NCBI GenBank assembly: GCA_025980335.1
Contig: JAICXO010000006.1
Coordinates: 1 to 42,574 of the forward strand
DNA from: Sphingomonas sp.
GTDB lineage: Bacteria; Pseudomonadota; Alphaproteobacteria; Sphingomonadales; Sphingomonadaceae
Length of the DNA stretch: 42,574 nucleotides
Direction: 5' to 3'
Below the pieces are notes generated by a model, which worked only from the letters and a program-made list of their open reading frames with translations, was not told where the DNA came from and did not search any database. Shown piece by piece: positions 24,284 through 32,057 of the stretch; position 1 is the first letter of the stretch; the number at the start of each line of letters is the position of its first letter. Both the position numbers and the translations under genes were made by a program.

Positions 24284-25348
24284 ATGACCGAGGACGTCCT
24301 CACTTTCGTCGAGCGCGGAGTCGGCCGCATTCGCCTCAACCGGCCGAAAGCCATCCACGCGCTCACCACGCGGATGTGCGAGGCGATGAGCGACGCCCTC
24401 CTGCGCTGGCGGACCGACTCGAATGTCGAAGTGGTGCTGATCGACCATGCAGAGGGCCGCGGCTTCTGCGCCGGGGGCGATGTGGTGATGCTGGCGCGCA
24501 GCGGATCGGAAGATGCGACCGAGGCCAAAGGCTTCTTCTTCGCCGAATACCGGCTGAACCACCTGCTCTTCACCTACGACAAGCCGACGATCGCGATCAT
24601 GGACGGGATCACCATGGGGGGCGGCGTCGGCATCTCGCTGCCGTGCACCTATCGCGTCGCGACCGAGAACACGCGCCTCGCGATGCCCGAGACGAGCATC
24701 GGGCTGTTCCCCGACGTCGGCGGCGGCTGGTATCTCTCGCGTCTGCCGGCTCGCGTCGGCCAGTTCATGGTGCTGACCGGCGCGCGGCTCGACGGCGCGG
24801 AGTGCCGCTATCTCAACCTCGCGACCCATTATGTCGAGCAATCCGGCCTCGAAGAGCTGATCGAGCGCATCATGAAAGCGCCTGGGCGCGCCCAGGGCGC
24901 TCTTGGTGCCGCCTCGACCCCTCCGCCGCCTGCGAAGATCGAGGAAAGCCTTGGGCAGACTTCACGGCTGTTCGCGTCCGACCGGCTCGAAGAGGTCATC
25001 GCCGCGCTCGAGCAGGAAGACGGCCCGTGGGCCGAATCCACGCTTGCCACGATGCGCACCAAGAGCCCGCTATCGTGCAAGGTGTCGCTCCGGCTGCTGG
25101 CCGAAGGTGCGGTGCGCGAAGCCTTCGCGGACGAGATGCGCGCCGAATATGCGCTCGCTGGACGGGTGGTGCGGACCCATGATTTCCGCGAGGGTGTGCG
25201 CGCAGTGCTGATCGACAAGACCGGGGAGCCGCAATGGGACCCCGCAAGGCCGGAGGGCGTCACCGACGAGATGCTCGACGTGCTGTTTGCGCCGCTGCCG
25301 CCGAGCGAGCAATGGATGCCCTTCCCCGCCGCGGAGACGGTTGCATGA
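24284..25348 (+). CDS. 3-hydroxyisobutyryl-CoA hydrolase (crotonase fold)
   Basis: Enoyl-CoA hydratase/isomerase superfamily protein of 354 residues, about 100 longer than simple hydratases and matching the HIBCH group, which releases 3-hydroxyisobutyrate from its CoA ester in valine degradation. Family segments: [33 protein letters not shown] (oxyanion loop at 63-66), [14 protein letters not shown], and [20 protein letters not shown] with Glu136 and Asp144, the hydrolase catalytic pair. It starts at ATG 24284, ten bases after a family A repeat, and its stop overlaps the next gene by four bases (ATGA at 25345). Confidence 0.9.
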   Translation: MTEDVLTFVERGVGRIRLNRPKAIHALTTRMCEAMSDALLRWRTDSNVEVVLIDHAEGRGFCAGGDVVMLARSGSEDATEAKGFFFAEYRLNHLLFTYDKPTIAIMDGITMGGGVGISLPCTYRVATENTRLAMPETSIGLFPDVGGGWYLSRLPARVGQFMVLTGARLDGAECRYLNLATHYVEQSGLEELIERIMKAPGRAQGALGAASTPPPPAKIEESLGQTSRLFASDRLEEVIAALEQEDGPWAESTLATMRTKSPLSCKVSLRLLAEGAVREAFADEMRAEYALAGRVVRTHDFREGVRAVLIDKTGEPQWDPARPEGVTDEMLDVLFAPLPPSEQWMPFPAAETVA

Positions 25349-26121
25349 GCGAGCACGAGACGGTCCTGGTCGAACAGCGCGGCGCAGTGACGCTGGTAAC
25401 CTTGAACCGCCCGCAGGCGCTCAATGCACTCAACAGCCAGGTGCTCCGGGAGCTGATCGAGGTCTTTGCCGCCTACGATGCGGACGATAGCCAGCATTGC
25501 CTCGTCCTGACCGGCTCTGAAAAGGCGTTCGCGGCCGGCGCCGACATCAAGGAAATGTCGAGCCAGGGCTTCGCCGACATGTATTCGTCGGACTTCTTCG
25601 CGGGTTGGGAGAAGGTCACCGCGACGCGCAAGCCGTGGATCGCCGCTGTGGCCGGCTATGCGCTCGGCGGCGGGTGCGAAGTCGCGATGATGGCCGACTT
25701 CATCATCGCCGCGGACACGGCCAAGTTCGGCCAGCCCGAGATCAAGCTCGGCGTCACGCCCGGCATGGGCGGTTCGCAGCGCCTCACCTGGGCCATCGGC
25801 AAGGCCAAGGCGATGGAGATGTGCCTCACCGGGCGGATGATGGAAGCAGCGGAAGCCGAGCGCTCCGGCCTTGTGGCGAAAGTCGTGCCCGCCGATCAGC
25901 TCCTCGACGAGACGCTCAAGACGGCAGAAGCCATCGCCGCAATGCCTCCGCTCGCCGCGATCGCGGTCAAGGAAATGGTCAACACCGCATTCGAGATCCC
26001 GCTTTCGCAAGGCATCCGTTTCGAACGCCGCCTGTTCCACGGCCTGTTCGGGACCGAGGACCAGAAGGAGGGAATGGCGGCCTTCGTCGAAAAACGGCCC
26101 GGCAATTGGAAGGGGCGTTGA
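25345..26121 (+). CDS. Enoyl-CoA hydratase
   Basis: Short-chain enoyl-CoA hydratase of 258 residues, likely hydrating methacrylyl-CoA to 3-hydroxyisobutyryl-CoA in this cluster, though the family also acts on crotonyl-CoA. It begins [20 protein letters not shown]. The oxyanion-hole segments are [11 protein letters not shown] and [13 protein letters not shown]. Both catalytic glutamates of true hydratases are present: Glu112 in GGGCEVAM and Glu132 in GQPEIKLGV. The ending [12 protein letters not shown] is usual. It overlaps the preceding hydrolase (ATGA) and, at its own stop, the TTG start of a small membrane protein, so three genes are translationally coupled. Confidence 0.93.
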   Translation: MSEHETVLVEQRGAVTLVTLNRPQALNALNSQVLRELIEVFAAYDADDSQHCLVLTGSEKAFAAGADIKEMSSQGFADMYSSDFFAGWEKVTATRKPWIAAVAGYALGGGCEVAMMADFIIAADTAKFGQPEIKLGVTPGMGGSQRLTWAIGKAKAMEMCLTGRMMEAAEAERSGLVAKVVPADQLLDETLKTAEAIAAMPPLAAIAVKEMVNTAFEIPLSQGIRFERRLFHGLFGTEDQKEGMAAFVEKRPGNWKGR

Positions 26122-26375
26122 AGGTATCCGTCTTCTGTCTCGTGCTGGGCGCGCTTCTCACCTGGTTGGGGTGGCGGCACTGGCGCTATCGAAATGAAGA
26201 GACGATCAGCGTGCTGGAAGTCGGAATTCTAAAAACGACCGGTGTCGAGCCACTGCCGAGAACGCGCTTGGATCGCTTTCTGACTTACGTTCATGTCTTC
26301 TTTGGCTTCACGTTGGGTCCACTTTTCTTGTTAGTCGGCATCGCCGGAATCTTTATGGAAGTGGGATTGCTATGA
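26118..26375 (+). CDS. Small hypothetical membrane protein
   Basis: Probable 85-residue protein with two hydrophobic segments: [20 protein letters not shown] near the N-terminus, and [20 protein letters not shown] running on into [12 protein letters not shown] at the C-terminus. A polar stretch with [22 protein letters not shown] lies between them. No family is recognised. The start is unusual: TTG at 26118, overlapping the upstream stop codon as TTGA, with AAGGGG very close upstream; GTG at 26142 is an alternative. Its end overlaps the mmsB start (ATGA at 26372). The DNA is visibly less GC-rich than its neighbours, which suggests later acquisition. It is real if the tight coupling on both sides is meaningful. 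Confidence 0.55.
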   Translation: MKVSVFCLVLGALLTWLGWRHWRYRNEETISVLEVGILKTTGVEPLPRTRLDRFLTYVHVFFGFTLGPLFLLVGIAGIFMEVGLL

Positions 26376-27271
26376 AGATCGCATTCATCGGCTTGGGGCA
26401 CATGGGCGGGGGAATGGCGCCGAATCTGGCGAAGGCCGGTCACGACGTCCGCGCGTACGACCTCGTCAAGGACGCCGTCGAGAAAGCGGCTGGTGCGGGC
26501 TGCACCGCGGTTCCATCCGCGGCCGATGCGATCAAAGGCGCCGACGTGGTCATCACCATGCTCCCCGCCGCCAAGCACGTGCGCGCCGTCTATCAAGACG
26601 ACGTCGCGCCGAATGCGAAGCCCGGCGCGCTGCTGATCGATTGCTCGACCATCGACGTCGCGAGCGCGCGCGAGGTCGGGCAGGCGATGGAGCGACAAGG
26701 CTTCGAATTCGTCGACGCACCGGTGTCCGGGGGAATCGCCGCGGCCGCGGGCGGATCGCTGACCTTCATGGTCGGCGGCAACGACGAGGCGTTCGGAAAG
26801 GCCAAGACGTTCCTCGACCCGATGGGCAAAGCGGTGATCCATGCCGGCGAGCTCGGCGCGGGCCAGGCGGCGAAAATCTGCAACAACATGATCCTGGGCG
26901 CGACCATGGCGGTCACCTGCGAAGCCTTCGTCCTCGCGCAGAAGCTCGGGCTCGACGCGCAGGTCTTCTTCGATATTTCATCGAAGGCATCGGGCCAGAG
27001 CTGGTCGATGACGAGCTATGCGCCAGTGCCCGGCGTCGGGCCGGATACGCCGGCCGACCACGATTACGAAGGCGGGTTCGCCGCCGCGCTGATGCTCAAG
27101 GACCTGAAGCTCGCCGAGGAAGCGGCGCAGCAGGTCGGCGCCTACACGCCAATGGGCGGCGAGGCCGAGGAGCTCTATCAGCGGTTCGTCGACCGCGGCG
27201 GCGGCTCGAAGGATTTTTCTGGAATCATCAAGATGATCGACGACAGCTGGAAAGTGCCGGACGAAGAATAG
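26372..27271 (+). CDS. mmsB: 3-hydroxyisobutyrate dehydrogenase
   Basis: NAD-dependent beta-hydroxyacid dehydrogenase of 299 residues oxidising 3-hydroxyisobutyrate to methylmalonate semialdehyde, the substrate of MmsA encoded at the head of the cluster. The Rossmann loop is IAFIGLGHMGGGMAPNLAKAG (GLGHMG at 7-12). The substrate-binding motif FVDAPVSGG is at 113-121, the catalytic Lys168 is in GAGQAAKICNNM, and the C-terminal segment FAAALMLKDLKLAEE is typical. The start overlaps the preceding small gene by four bases. It completes the set from isobutyryl-CoA to propionyl-CoA. Confidence 0.95.
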   Translation: MKIAFIGLGHMGGGMAPNLAKAGHDVRAYDLVKDAVEKAAGAGCTAVPSAADAIKGADVVITMLPAAKHVRAVYQDDVAPNAKPGALLIDCSTIDVASAREVGQAMERQGFEFVDAPVSGGIAAAAGGSLTFMVGGNDEAFGKAKTFLDPMGKAVIHAGELGAGQAAKICNNMILGATMAVTCEAFVLAQKLGLDAQVFFDISSKASGQSWSMTSYAPVPGVGPDTPADHDYEGGFAAALMLKDLKLAEEAAQQVGAYTPMGGEAEELYQRFVDRGGGSKDFSGIIKMIDDSWKVPDEE

Positions 27272-27279
27272 GAGGGATT

Positions 27280-27864
27280 ATGCGCTTCGTGACCATTGCC
27301 GCCGCTTGTGCGTGCGTTTCACTGGCAGCCTGCGGCGGATGGAAGTCCGGACAAGCGAACAGTGCCCAGGGCAACATCAGCAAAGACAACCGCCCGCCCG
27401 CAACCGCAAAGGCGAGCGCAGTGACTAACGCACCGGTCACCAACGAGATGGTCATGCTCGCGGCGCCCTTGAGCAAAGGTCGAGCGCTGCAGGTCATGAA
27501 GGCGCGGCACGACGGCATGGAAGCGATGGGCGATGCGACCAAGGCGATCCACCGGGGACTGGTCGGATCCGACCTCGCAACGGTCCGCTCCAATGCAGCG
27601 AAGGTGGTGCAGCTTTCGCAGCAGGCATCGGCCTGGTTCCCAGCGGGCACAGGGCCGGACGTCGGGAAGACCCGTGCGAAGCCGGACATTTGGCAGAATT
27701 CCGAGGACTTCGCGTCCAAGCTCCGCAATTTCCAGGCTGCGGCCCATGCGTTCGATGCCGCCGCACGCGGCAATGACGTTGCGGCGATGAACGCCCGCTT
27801 CGCCGACCTCGGCGGCACCTGCAAGGCCTGCCACGACAAGTATCGCGCGGAGGAGAAGCACTGA
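27280..27864 (+). CDS. Cytochrome c'-type lipoprotein
   Basis: Protein of 194 residues with a lipoprotein signal (MRFVTIAAACACVSLAACGG, lipobox LAAC). A Ser/Asn/Ala linker leads to a four-helix domain with residues such as ALQVMKARHDGMEAMGDATK. The single C-terminal haem motif CKACH (Cys181, Cys184, His185) close to the end is the cytochrome c' arrangement (family PF01322). ATG 27280 has a good GGAGGG seven bases upstream. The next gene, a b-type cytochrome, starts at its stop codon, so the pair likely forms an electron-transfer unit; the donor and acceptor are unknown. Confidence 0.88.
   Translation: MRFVTIAAACACVSLAACGGWKSGQANSAQGNISKDNRPPATAKASAVTNAPVTNEMVMLAAPLSKGRALQVMKARHDGMEAMGDATKAIHRGLVGSDLATVRSNAAKVVQLSQQASAWFPAGTGPDVGKTRAKPDIWQNSEDFASKLRNFQAAAHAFDAAARGNDVAAMNARFADLGGTCKACHDKYRAEEKH
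27849..27855 (+). promoter_or_regulatory. Strong ribosome binding site preceding a CTG start
   Basis: GGAGGAG lies five bases before CTG 27861. There is no ATG, GTG or TTG in frame nearby, so this site supports CTG as the initiation codon of the cytochrome b561 gene. Confidence 0.6.
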
Positions 27865-28508
27865 AGCAGCGCGTCTGGGACCTGCCCGTCCGGCTGGTCC
27901 ATTGGCTCCTCGTCCTGCTGATCGCGTTCAGCTGGTGGTCGGTGACTTACGGCCACACTCAGTGGCACATCTGGTCGGGCTGCGCGATCCTGACGCTGCT
28001 GATCTTCCGGATTCTGTGGGGTTTCGTCGGAAGTTCGACCGCGCGCTTTGCAAGCTTCGTGCGGGGACCGCGCGCGGTTGCCGATTACTGGCAAGGCCGT
28101 TGGGTCGGAATCGGCCACAATCCGCTCGGCGCCTTGAGCGTGCTCGCGCTGCTCGGCGCCGTGGCGGTGCAGATCGGGCTAGGCCTGATCGCCGAAGACG
28201 AGGACGGTACCTACTTCGGCCCCCTCTCGACGCTGGTCAGCACGGACACGTCGGACAGGGCCCGCGACATACACGCGACCTGGTTTTACGTGATCCTCGC
28301 GCTGATTGCGCTGCACCTGCTCGCGATCGTCTATTACCGCGTCCGCGGCAGGAAGCTGACATTGCCGATGATCACCGGCCGGGCACCGTCTCAATCCGGG
28401 GCTGCACCGATGCGGCCGGGCAAATGGTGGGTTGCGCTGATCTGTCTCGCGATCGGCATCGGGGTGACGCGCTGGGTCATCGCCGGCGCGCCGCCCTTTG
28501 GTCCTTGA
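27861..28508 (+). CDS. Cytochrome b561-type membrane protein (CTG start)
   Basis: Di-haem b-type cytochrome of about 215 residues with four to five membrane helices. The characteristic N-terminus KQRVWDLPVRLVHWLLVLLI carries His14, a likely haem ligand. Further helices contain YGHTQWHIWSGCAILTLLIF, LGALSVLALLGAVAVQIGLG and DIHATWFYVILALIALHLLA with His residues. No ATG, GTG or TTG precedes this N-terminus in frame; the first one is GTG 27942, which would remove the first helix. I therefore place initiation at CTG 27861, overlapping the upstream stop codon as CTGA and preceded by GGAGGAG. It is paired with the cytochrome c' gene and probably passes electrons between quinol and that protein. 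Confidence 0.82.
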   Translation: MKQRVWDLPVRLVHWLLVLLIAFSWWSVTYGHTQWHIWSGCAILTLLIFRILWGFVGSSTARFASFVRGPRAVADYWQGRWVGIGHNPLGALSVLALLGAVAVQIGLGLIAEDEDGTYFGPLSTLVSTDTSDRARDIHATWFYVILALIALHLLAIVYYRVRGRKLTLPMITGRAPSQSGAAPMRPGKWWVALICLAIGIGVTRWVIAGAPPFGP

Positions 28509-28539
28509 TCGCAACGCATTCGAGGGCCACATCGCGGCC

Positions 28540-29112
28540 ATGCTGATCCGCACCGAACAGACGCCCAACCCGGCGACGCGCAAGTTCCTTCCCGGCCAGG
28601 CGGTCATGGATTCGGGCACGCGCGATTTCCCCGACTCGCAGTCGGCCGAGGTGTCGCCGCTCGCGAATGCCTTGTTCGACAGCGGCATGGTGGAGGGTGT
28701 GTTCTATGGCCGTGATTTCGTCTCGGTGACGGCCGCGCCGGGCGTTTCCTGGAGCGATCTCGAGCCGCTGGTTCTCGAAACACTCCTCGACCGTTTCGTC
28801 AGCGGAGCGCCGCTGTTCGCCGCGGGCAGTGCGGCGGGTATCCACGTTGCCGAGGACTCGTCCTTCGAAGAGAATCCGGACGACGCCGAAATCATCGATC
28901 AGATCAAGGAGCTGATCGAGACCCGCGTCCGGCCGGCGGTGGCGCAAGACGGTGGCGACATTCACTACAAGGGCTACCGCGACGGGCGGCTGTTCCTGAC
29001 AATGCACGGAGCGTGCTCGGGATGTCCCTCCTCGACGATCACGCTCAAGCGTGGGATCGAGAGCCTCATCCGCCACTACGTTCCCGAGGTCGAGTCGGTC
29101 GAAGCGGTGTAA
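28540..29112 (+). CDS. nfuA: NifU family Fe-S cluster carrier (Nfu type)
   Basis: Iron-sulphur scaffold or carrier of 190 residues with the alphaproteobacterial/mitochondrial NFU1 layout. The N-terminal Nfu domain begins MLIRTEQTPNPATRKFLPGQ. The C-terminal NifU domain has RPAVAQDGGDIHYKGYRDG and the cluster-binding CSGC (Cys159, Cys162) in HGACSGCPSSTITLKRGIES. Dimers of this domain hold a 4Fe-4S cluster that is passed to target enzymes, which may include the Fe-S enzyme MiaB encoded downstream. The start at 28540 is chosen by homology; a GTG at 28498 would add 14 unrelated residues. It opens the housekeeping block. Confidence 0.92.
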   Translation: MLIRTEQTPNPATRKFLPGQAVMDSGTRDFPDSQSAEVSPLANALFDSGMVEGVFYGRDFVSVTAAPGVSWSDLEPLVLETLLDRFVSGAPLFAAGSAAGIHVAEDSSFEENPDDAEIIDQIKELIETRVRPAVAQDGGDIHYKGYRDGRLFLTMHGACSGCPSSTITLKRGIESLIRHYVPEVESVEAV

Positions 29113-29158
29113 TTCAGGCACTTGCGGCGTTGTCCCGCATGTGCCCACTATCGCTCCC

Positions 29159-29770
29159 ATGCTTCTCGCGTTCGATACGTCGAGTGCCGCCTGCACCGCC
29201 GCCTTGTTTGACGGCGACGGCCTGTGCCTGGGGCAGCGCGACGAACTGATTGGCCGCGGCCATTCCGAGCGGCTGGTGCCGATGATTGCCGAGCTGCTCG
29301 ACGGCAGGAAGGCGCAGCGCATTCTCGTCGGCGTGGGTCCGGGCAGCTTTACCGGCATCCGGGTGGCAATCGCTGCCGCGCACGGCCTGGCGATCGGATG
29401 GGGGGCGGAGCTCGAAGGCATGTCCTCTCTCGCACTGATCGCCGCCGGTGCAGATGTGGATGGCGACGTGGCGTCGGCGGTGATCGGCGGCCATGGCGAG
29501 CTGCTCGTCCAGCAGTTCGACGCGCGCACCTTTGAGCCGACGTCCGAATTGCGCAATCTCGTGCCTGCCGACGCGGCGCTGTTCGCGACGAGCGATCTGG
29601 TGATCGGGTCCGGCGCCGCGCAGCTGGTCGAGGCGCGCGGCTGGGGTGAAGCGCGCGAAGCGTGGCCGTCCGCTGCCAATGCCCTGAAGCTTCCCCGCGC
29701 ACTCCGCTCCTTGCCTCCCAAGCCCGTCTATGCGCGCGCGCCGGACGCGCGCGTACGGGAGGCGGCGTGA
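29159..29770 (+). CDS. tsaB: tRNA threonylcarbamoyladenosine biosynthesis protein TsaB
   Basis: Partner of TsaD and TsaE in making t6A37 of ANN-decoding tRNAs; 203 residues. It begins MLLAFDTSSAACTAALFDGD, the ASKHA-type N-terminal strand pair. The diagnostic segment VGVGPGSFTGIRVAIAAAHG is at residues 58-77, and WGAELEGMSSLALIA follows. As usual for TsaB it is shorter than TsaD and lacks its metal-binding histidines. It overlaps rimI by one base (stop TGA 29768-29770 and ATG 29770), the common tsaB-rimI pairing. Confidence 0.93.
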   Translation: MLLAFDTSSAACTAALFDGDGLCLGQRDELIGRGHSERLVPMIAELLDGRKAQRILVGVGPGSFTGIRVAIAAAHGLAIGWGAELEGMSSLALIAAGADVDGDVASAVIGGHGELLVQQFDARTFEPTSELRNLVPADAALFATSDLVIGSGAAQLVEARGWGEAREAWPSAANALKLPRALRSLPPKPVYARAPDARVREAA

Positions 29771-30255
29771 TGGCGACTCCAGCGATCGCCGAGGGAATCC
29801 GGATCGCACCCGGCACTCCCGACCGGATCGACGGAGTCATGAAGGTGATGGATGCCGCCTTCGGAGACCGCTTCGGCGAAGCCTGGACTCGGTCGCAGCT
29901 CAGCGGAATCCTGCCAATGGCGGGCGTGACGTTGGCCCTAGCGTTCGACCTCGCGCGAGAGACGATCGTCGGCTTTTCGCTCGTTCGCACCGTCGCGGAC
30001 GAAGCTGAGCTGCTGCTGATCGCGGTGCTCCCGCAAGAACAGCGGCGCGGCGTCGGGAGCCTGCTCCTCGGCGACTTCCTCGATCACGCGCGCGACGAGG
30101 GCGTTCGCCGGGTCCACCTCGAAGTGCGCGACGGCAATCCTGCAATCGGCATGTATACGGCCGCGAAGTTTTCTCCGGCTGGTCGACGGCGCAACTATTA
30201 TCATGCCGCGGACGGCAAGAGGTATGACGCGATCACCCTTGCTCATGAACTTTAG
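29770..30255 (+). CDS. rimI: GNAT N-acetyltransferase, RimI type
   Basis: Acetyltransferase of 161 residues. The GNAT acetyl-CoA loop is visible as LLIAVLPQEQRRGVGSLLLGDFL (Q/R-x-x-G-x-G at RRGVG), followed by VHLEVRDGNPAIGMYTAAKFS, the RimI-like segment contacting the peptide N-terminus. RimI acetylates ribosomal protein S18 in E. coli; the assignment here relies on the fold and on the tsaB neighbour. The ATG at 29770 is preceded immediately by an in-frame GTG (29767), which could also serve. The N-terminus is slightly longer than in E. coli RimI. Confidence 0.85.
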   Translation: MATPAIAEGIRIAPGTPDRIDGVMKVMDAAFGDRFGEAWTRSQLSGILPMAGVTLALAFDLARETIVGFSLVRTVADEAELLLIAVLPQEQRRGVGSLLLGDFLDHARDEGVRRVHLEVRDGNPAIGMYTAAKFSPAGRRRNYYHAADGKRYDAITLAHEL

Positions 30256-30376
30256 TTAATCGGCTCGTCTTCGCGAATTCTTCCGAGCACTTGCGCGGCC
30301 CAGTATAGATGGGTAGTGGGGCCCCGGTGTGCAGGTCCTTGCACCACCTTCTGCTCACTTGTTCGGGAACGCGACC

Positions 30377-30799
30377 ATGGCCGACAATGAAACCACCGAA
30401 GACACGCTGCTGACTCTGACGGCCGACATCGTCGCTGCCCATGTCAGCAACAACAGCGTCGCCGTGAACGATCTTCCGAACCTCATACAGAACGTCCATG
30501 CGGCGCTCAGCGGCATTTCGAGCGCATCGTCGGCGCCCGAGCCGAGGCCGGAGCCGAAGGTCTCCATCCGCTCCTCGATCAAGCCCGACTACATCGTCTG
30601 CCTCGAGGACGGGAAGAAACTGAAGATGCTGAAGCGGCACCTGATGACGCATTACAACATGACGCCCGAGCAGTACCGCCAGAAGTGGGGACTTTCGGCC
30701 GACTATCCGATGGTCGCCCCCAATTACGCCGAGCAGCGGCGCTCTCTGGCCAAGTCAATCGGCCTCGGAACGAAGCGCAAGCGCACGCGGGGCAAGTGA
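30377..30799 (+). CDS. mucR: MucR family transcriptional regulator
   Basis: Ros/MucR zinc-finger DNA-binding protein of 140 residues. The N-terminal oligomerisation region is LLTLTADIVAAHVSNNSVAV. The finger region reads DYIVCLEDGKKLKMLKRHLM then THYNMTPEQYR, with ligands Cys75, Asp78, His88 and His92; Asp in place of the second Cys is usual in MucR proteins. The C-terminal KWGL followed by DYPMVAPNYAEQRR completes the family pattern, and the tail is strongly basic. In other alphaproteobacteria it acts as a nucleoid-associated repressor of exopolysaccharide and cell-cycle genes at AT-rich sites. It stands alone between rimI and fur with a 121-base leader in which I saw no clear promoter. Confidence 0.93.
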   Translation: MADNETTEDTLLTLTADIVAAHVSNNSVAVNDLPNLIQNVHAALSGISSASSAPEPRPEPKVSIRSSIKPDYIVCLEDGKKLKMLKRHLMTHYNMTPEQYRQKWGLSADYPMVAPNYAEQRRSLAKSIGLGTKRKRTRGK

Positions 30800-30804
30800 C
30801 TGTC

Positions 30805-30826
30805 CTCCCCTGCAAATGCAGGGGAG
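30805..30826 (+). terminator. Possible terminator after mucR
   Basis: Ten-base inverted repeat CTCCCCTGCA / TGCAGGGGAG starting six bases after the mucR stop codon, followed by AATATT. The nominal loop is only two bases, so the top pairs must open. No long T-run is present. Confidence 0.45.
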
Positions 30827-30874
30827 AATATTGCGCCCTTTGACCCTCCCCTGCGCCGTGCCTAAATTCGCCGC

Positions 30875-31297
30875 ATGAGCCGCACCATCGACATCGAGGC
30901 GCTGTGCGCCGACAAGGGGCTTCGCATCACCGAGCAGCGCAAGGTGATCGCCCGAGTCCTCGGCGACAGCGAGGATCATCCCGATGTCGAGACGCTTCAC
31001 GCGCGCGCCTCGGCGGTCGATCCGAACATCTCGATTGCAACGGTGTATCGGACGGTCCGGCTTTTCGAGGAAGCGGGGATCCTCGAACGCCATGAGTTCG
31101 GCGACGGCCGCTCGCGCTACGAAGCGGCGTCGGAAAGCCATCATGACCATCTGATCGACGTCGAAACCGGGAACATCATCGAGTTCGTCGACGACGAGCT
31201 CGAGCAGCTGCAGAAGCGGATCGCCGAGAAGCTGGGCTTCCGCCTCGTCGATCACCGGATGGAGCTTTACGGAGTCGCGCTCAATCGCGACCGCTGA
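30875..31297 (+). CDS. fur: Fur family transcriptional regulator
   Basis: Metal-responsive repressor of 140 residues. The winged-helix domain includes LRITEQRKVIARVLGDSEDH and SIATVYRTVRLFEEAGILER. The dimerisation/metal domain has ESHHDHLIDVETGNIIEF, containing the His cluster. The CxxC pairs that bind structural zinc in E. coli Fur are absent, as in the alphaproteobacterial Fur/Mur clade, some members of which respond mainly to manganese. Which metal is sensed here is open. plsC follows by ten bases, so the two are likely co-transcribed. Confidence 0.92.
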   Translation: MSRTIDIEALCADKGLRITEQRKVIARVLGDSEDHPDVETLHARASAVDPNISIATVYRTVRLFEEAGILERHEFGDGRSRYEAASESHHDHLIDVETGNIIEFVDDELEQLQKRIAEKLGFRLVDHRMELYGVALNRDR

Positions 31298-31307
31298 TCA
31301 CCCATCA

Positions 31308-32057
31308 GTGAAGCTGAACGCGCGGGCGGTGCTGCGGATCGCCGGCCTGCTCCTCCTGTTCGCAGTGCTGGCGCCGACCCACGTCGTCACCAAGGTGGTC
31401 TTCCGCCGTTCGCCCTGGCCGCACAGGTTTCTCTCTGCGGCTGCGTGGATCCTGGGTGTGCGGACCCGCGTGAAGGGACGTAGGCCCGGCCGCGGCACGC
31501 TGCTGGTTGCCAATCACACCAGTTGGCTCGACATCCTGATCCTAGGCGGAGCGCTTCGCAGCACCTTCGTTTCGAAGGACGAGCTCGGCCATCCGCTGAT
31601 CCACTGGCTCGCCGACCAGAACGGCACGGTTTATGTCAAACGCGCGCACCGCAAAGGCGCGAAGGACCAGGCGAGCGCGGTCGCGAGGGCGCTCGAGGGT
31701 GCGAAGCCGGTGACGGTTTTCCCGGAGGGCACCACCGGCACCGGAACCCACCTGCTCCCCTTCCGCTCGTCGCTGCTCGAGGCGGTCGCTCTCGCGGGGC
31801 GCGGCGTGCGCGTCCGTCCCGTCGCGATCGACTACGGAGACGCCCGGACGCAGGTCGGATGGTTCGACGAGCCCGGGTCGGACAATGTGAAGCGCATTCT
31901 CGGCCGCCGCGGCACTTTGCCGGTGACCGTCAACGTCCTTGCGGCGCTCGATCCGGCGCTCGACCGCAAGCAGCTCACGCATGAAGCGCGCGAGAGGATC
32001 GCCGAAACGCTCCGCTTAACCTCGCCCGCCCACTCGCCTATAGGCGGCGAGAGATGA
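31308..32057 (+). CDS. plsC: Lysophospholipid acyltransferase (PlsC family)
   Basis: 1-acyl-sn-glycerol-3-phosphate acyltransferase-type enzyme of 249 residues. An N-terminal membrane helix (about 9-28) precedes motif I NHTSWLD (His70, Asp75; the HX4D catalytic pair) and motif III FPEGTTGTG (137-145). Family members acylate lysophosphatidate; a role as OlsA in ornithine-lipid synthesis is also possible in alphaproteobacteria and cannot be excluded. The start is GTG at 31308 (MKLNARAVLRIAG). The stop overlaps the miaB start by four bases (ATGA at 32054). Confidence 0.9.
   Translation: MKLNARAVLRIAGLLLLFAVLAPTHVVTKVVFRRSPWPHRFLSAAAWILGVRTRVKGRRPGRGTLLVANHTSWLDILILGGALRSTFVSKDELGHPLIHWLADQNGTVYVKRAHRKGAKDQASAVARALEGAKPVTVFPEGTTGTGTHLLPFRSSLLEAVALAGRGVRVRPVAIDYGDARTQVGWFDEPGSDNVKRILGRRGTLPVTVNVLAALDPALDRKQLTHEARERIAETLRLTSPAHSPIGGER

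Noticed and set aside
30256-30376. Promoter in the mucR leader
   Set aside because: TATAGAT near 30304 looks like a -10 box, but no -35 at suitable spacing was found; not reported as a feature.
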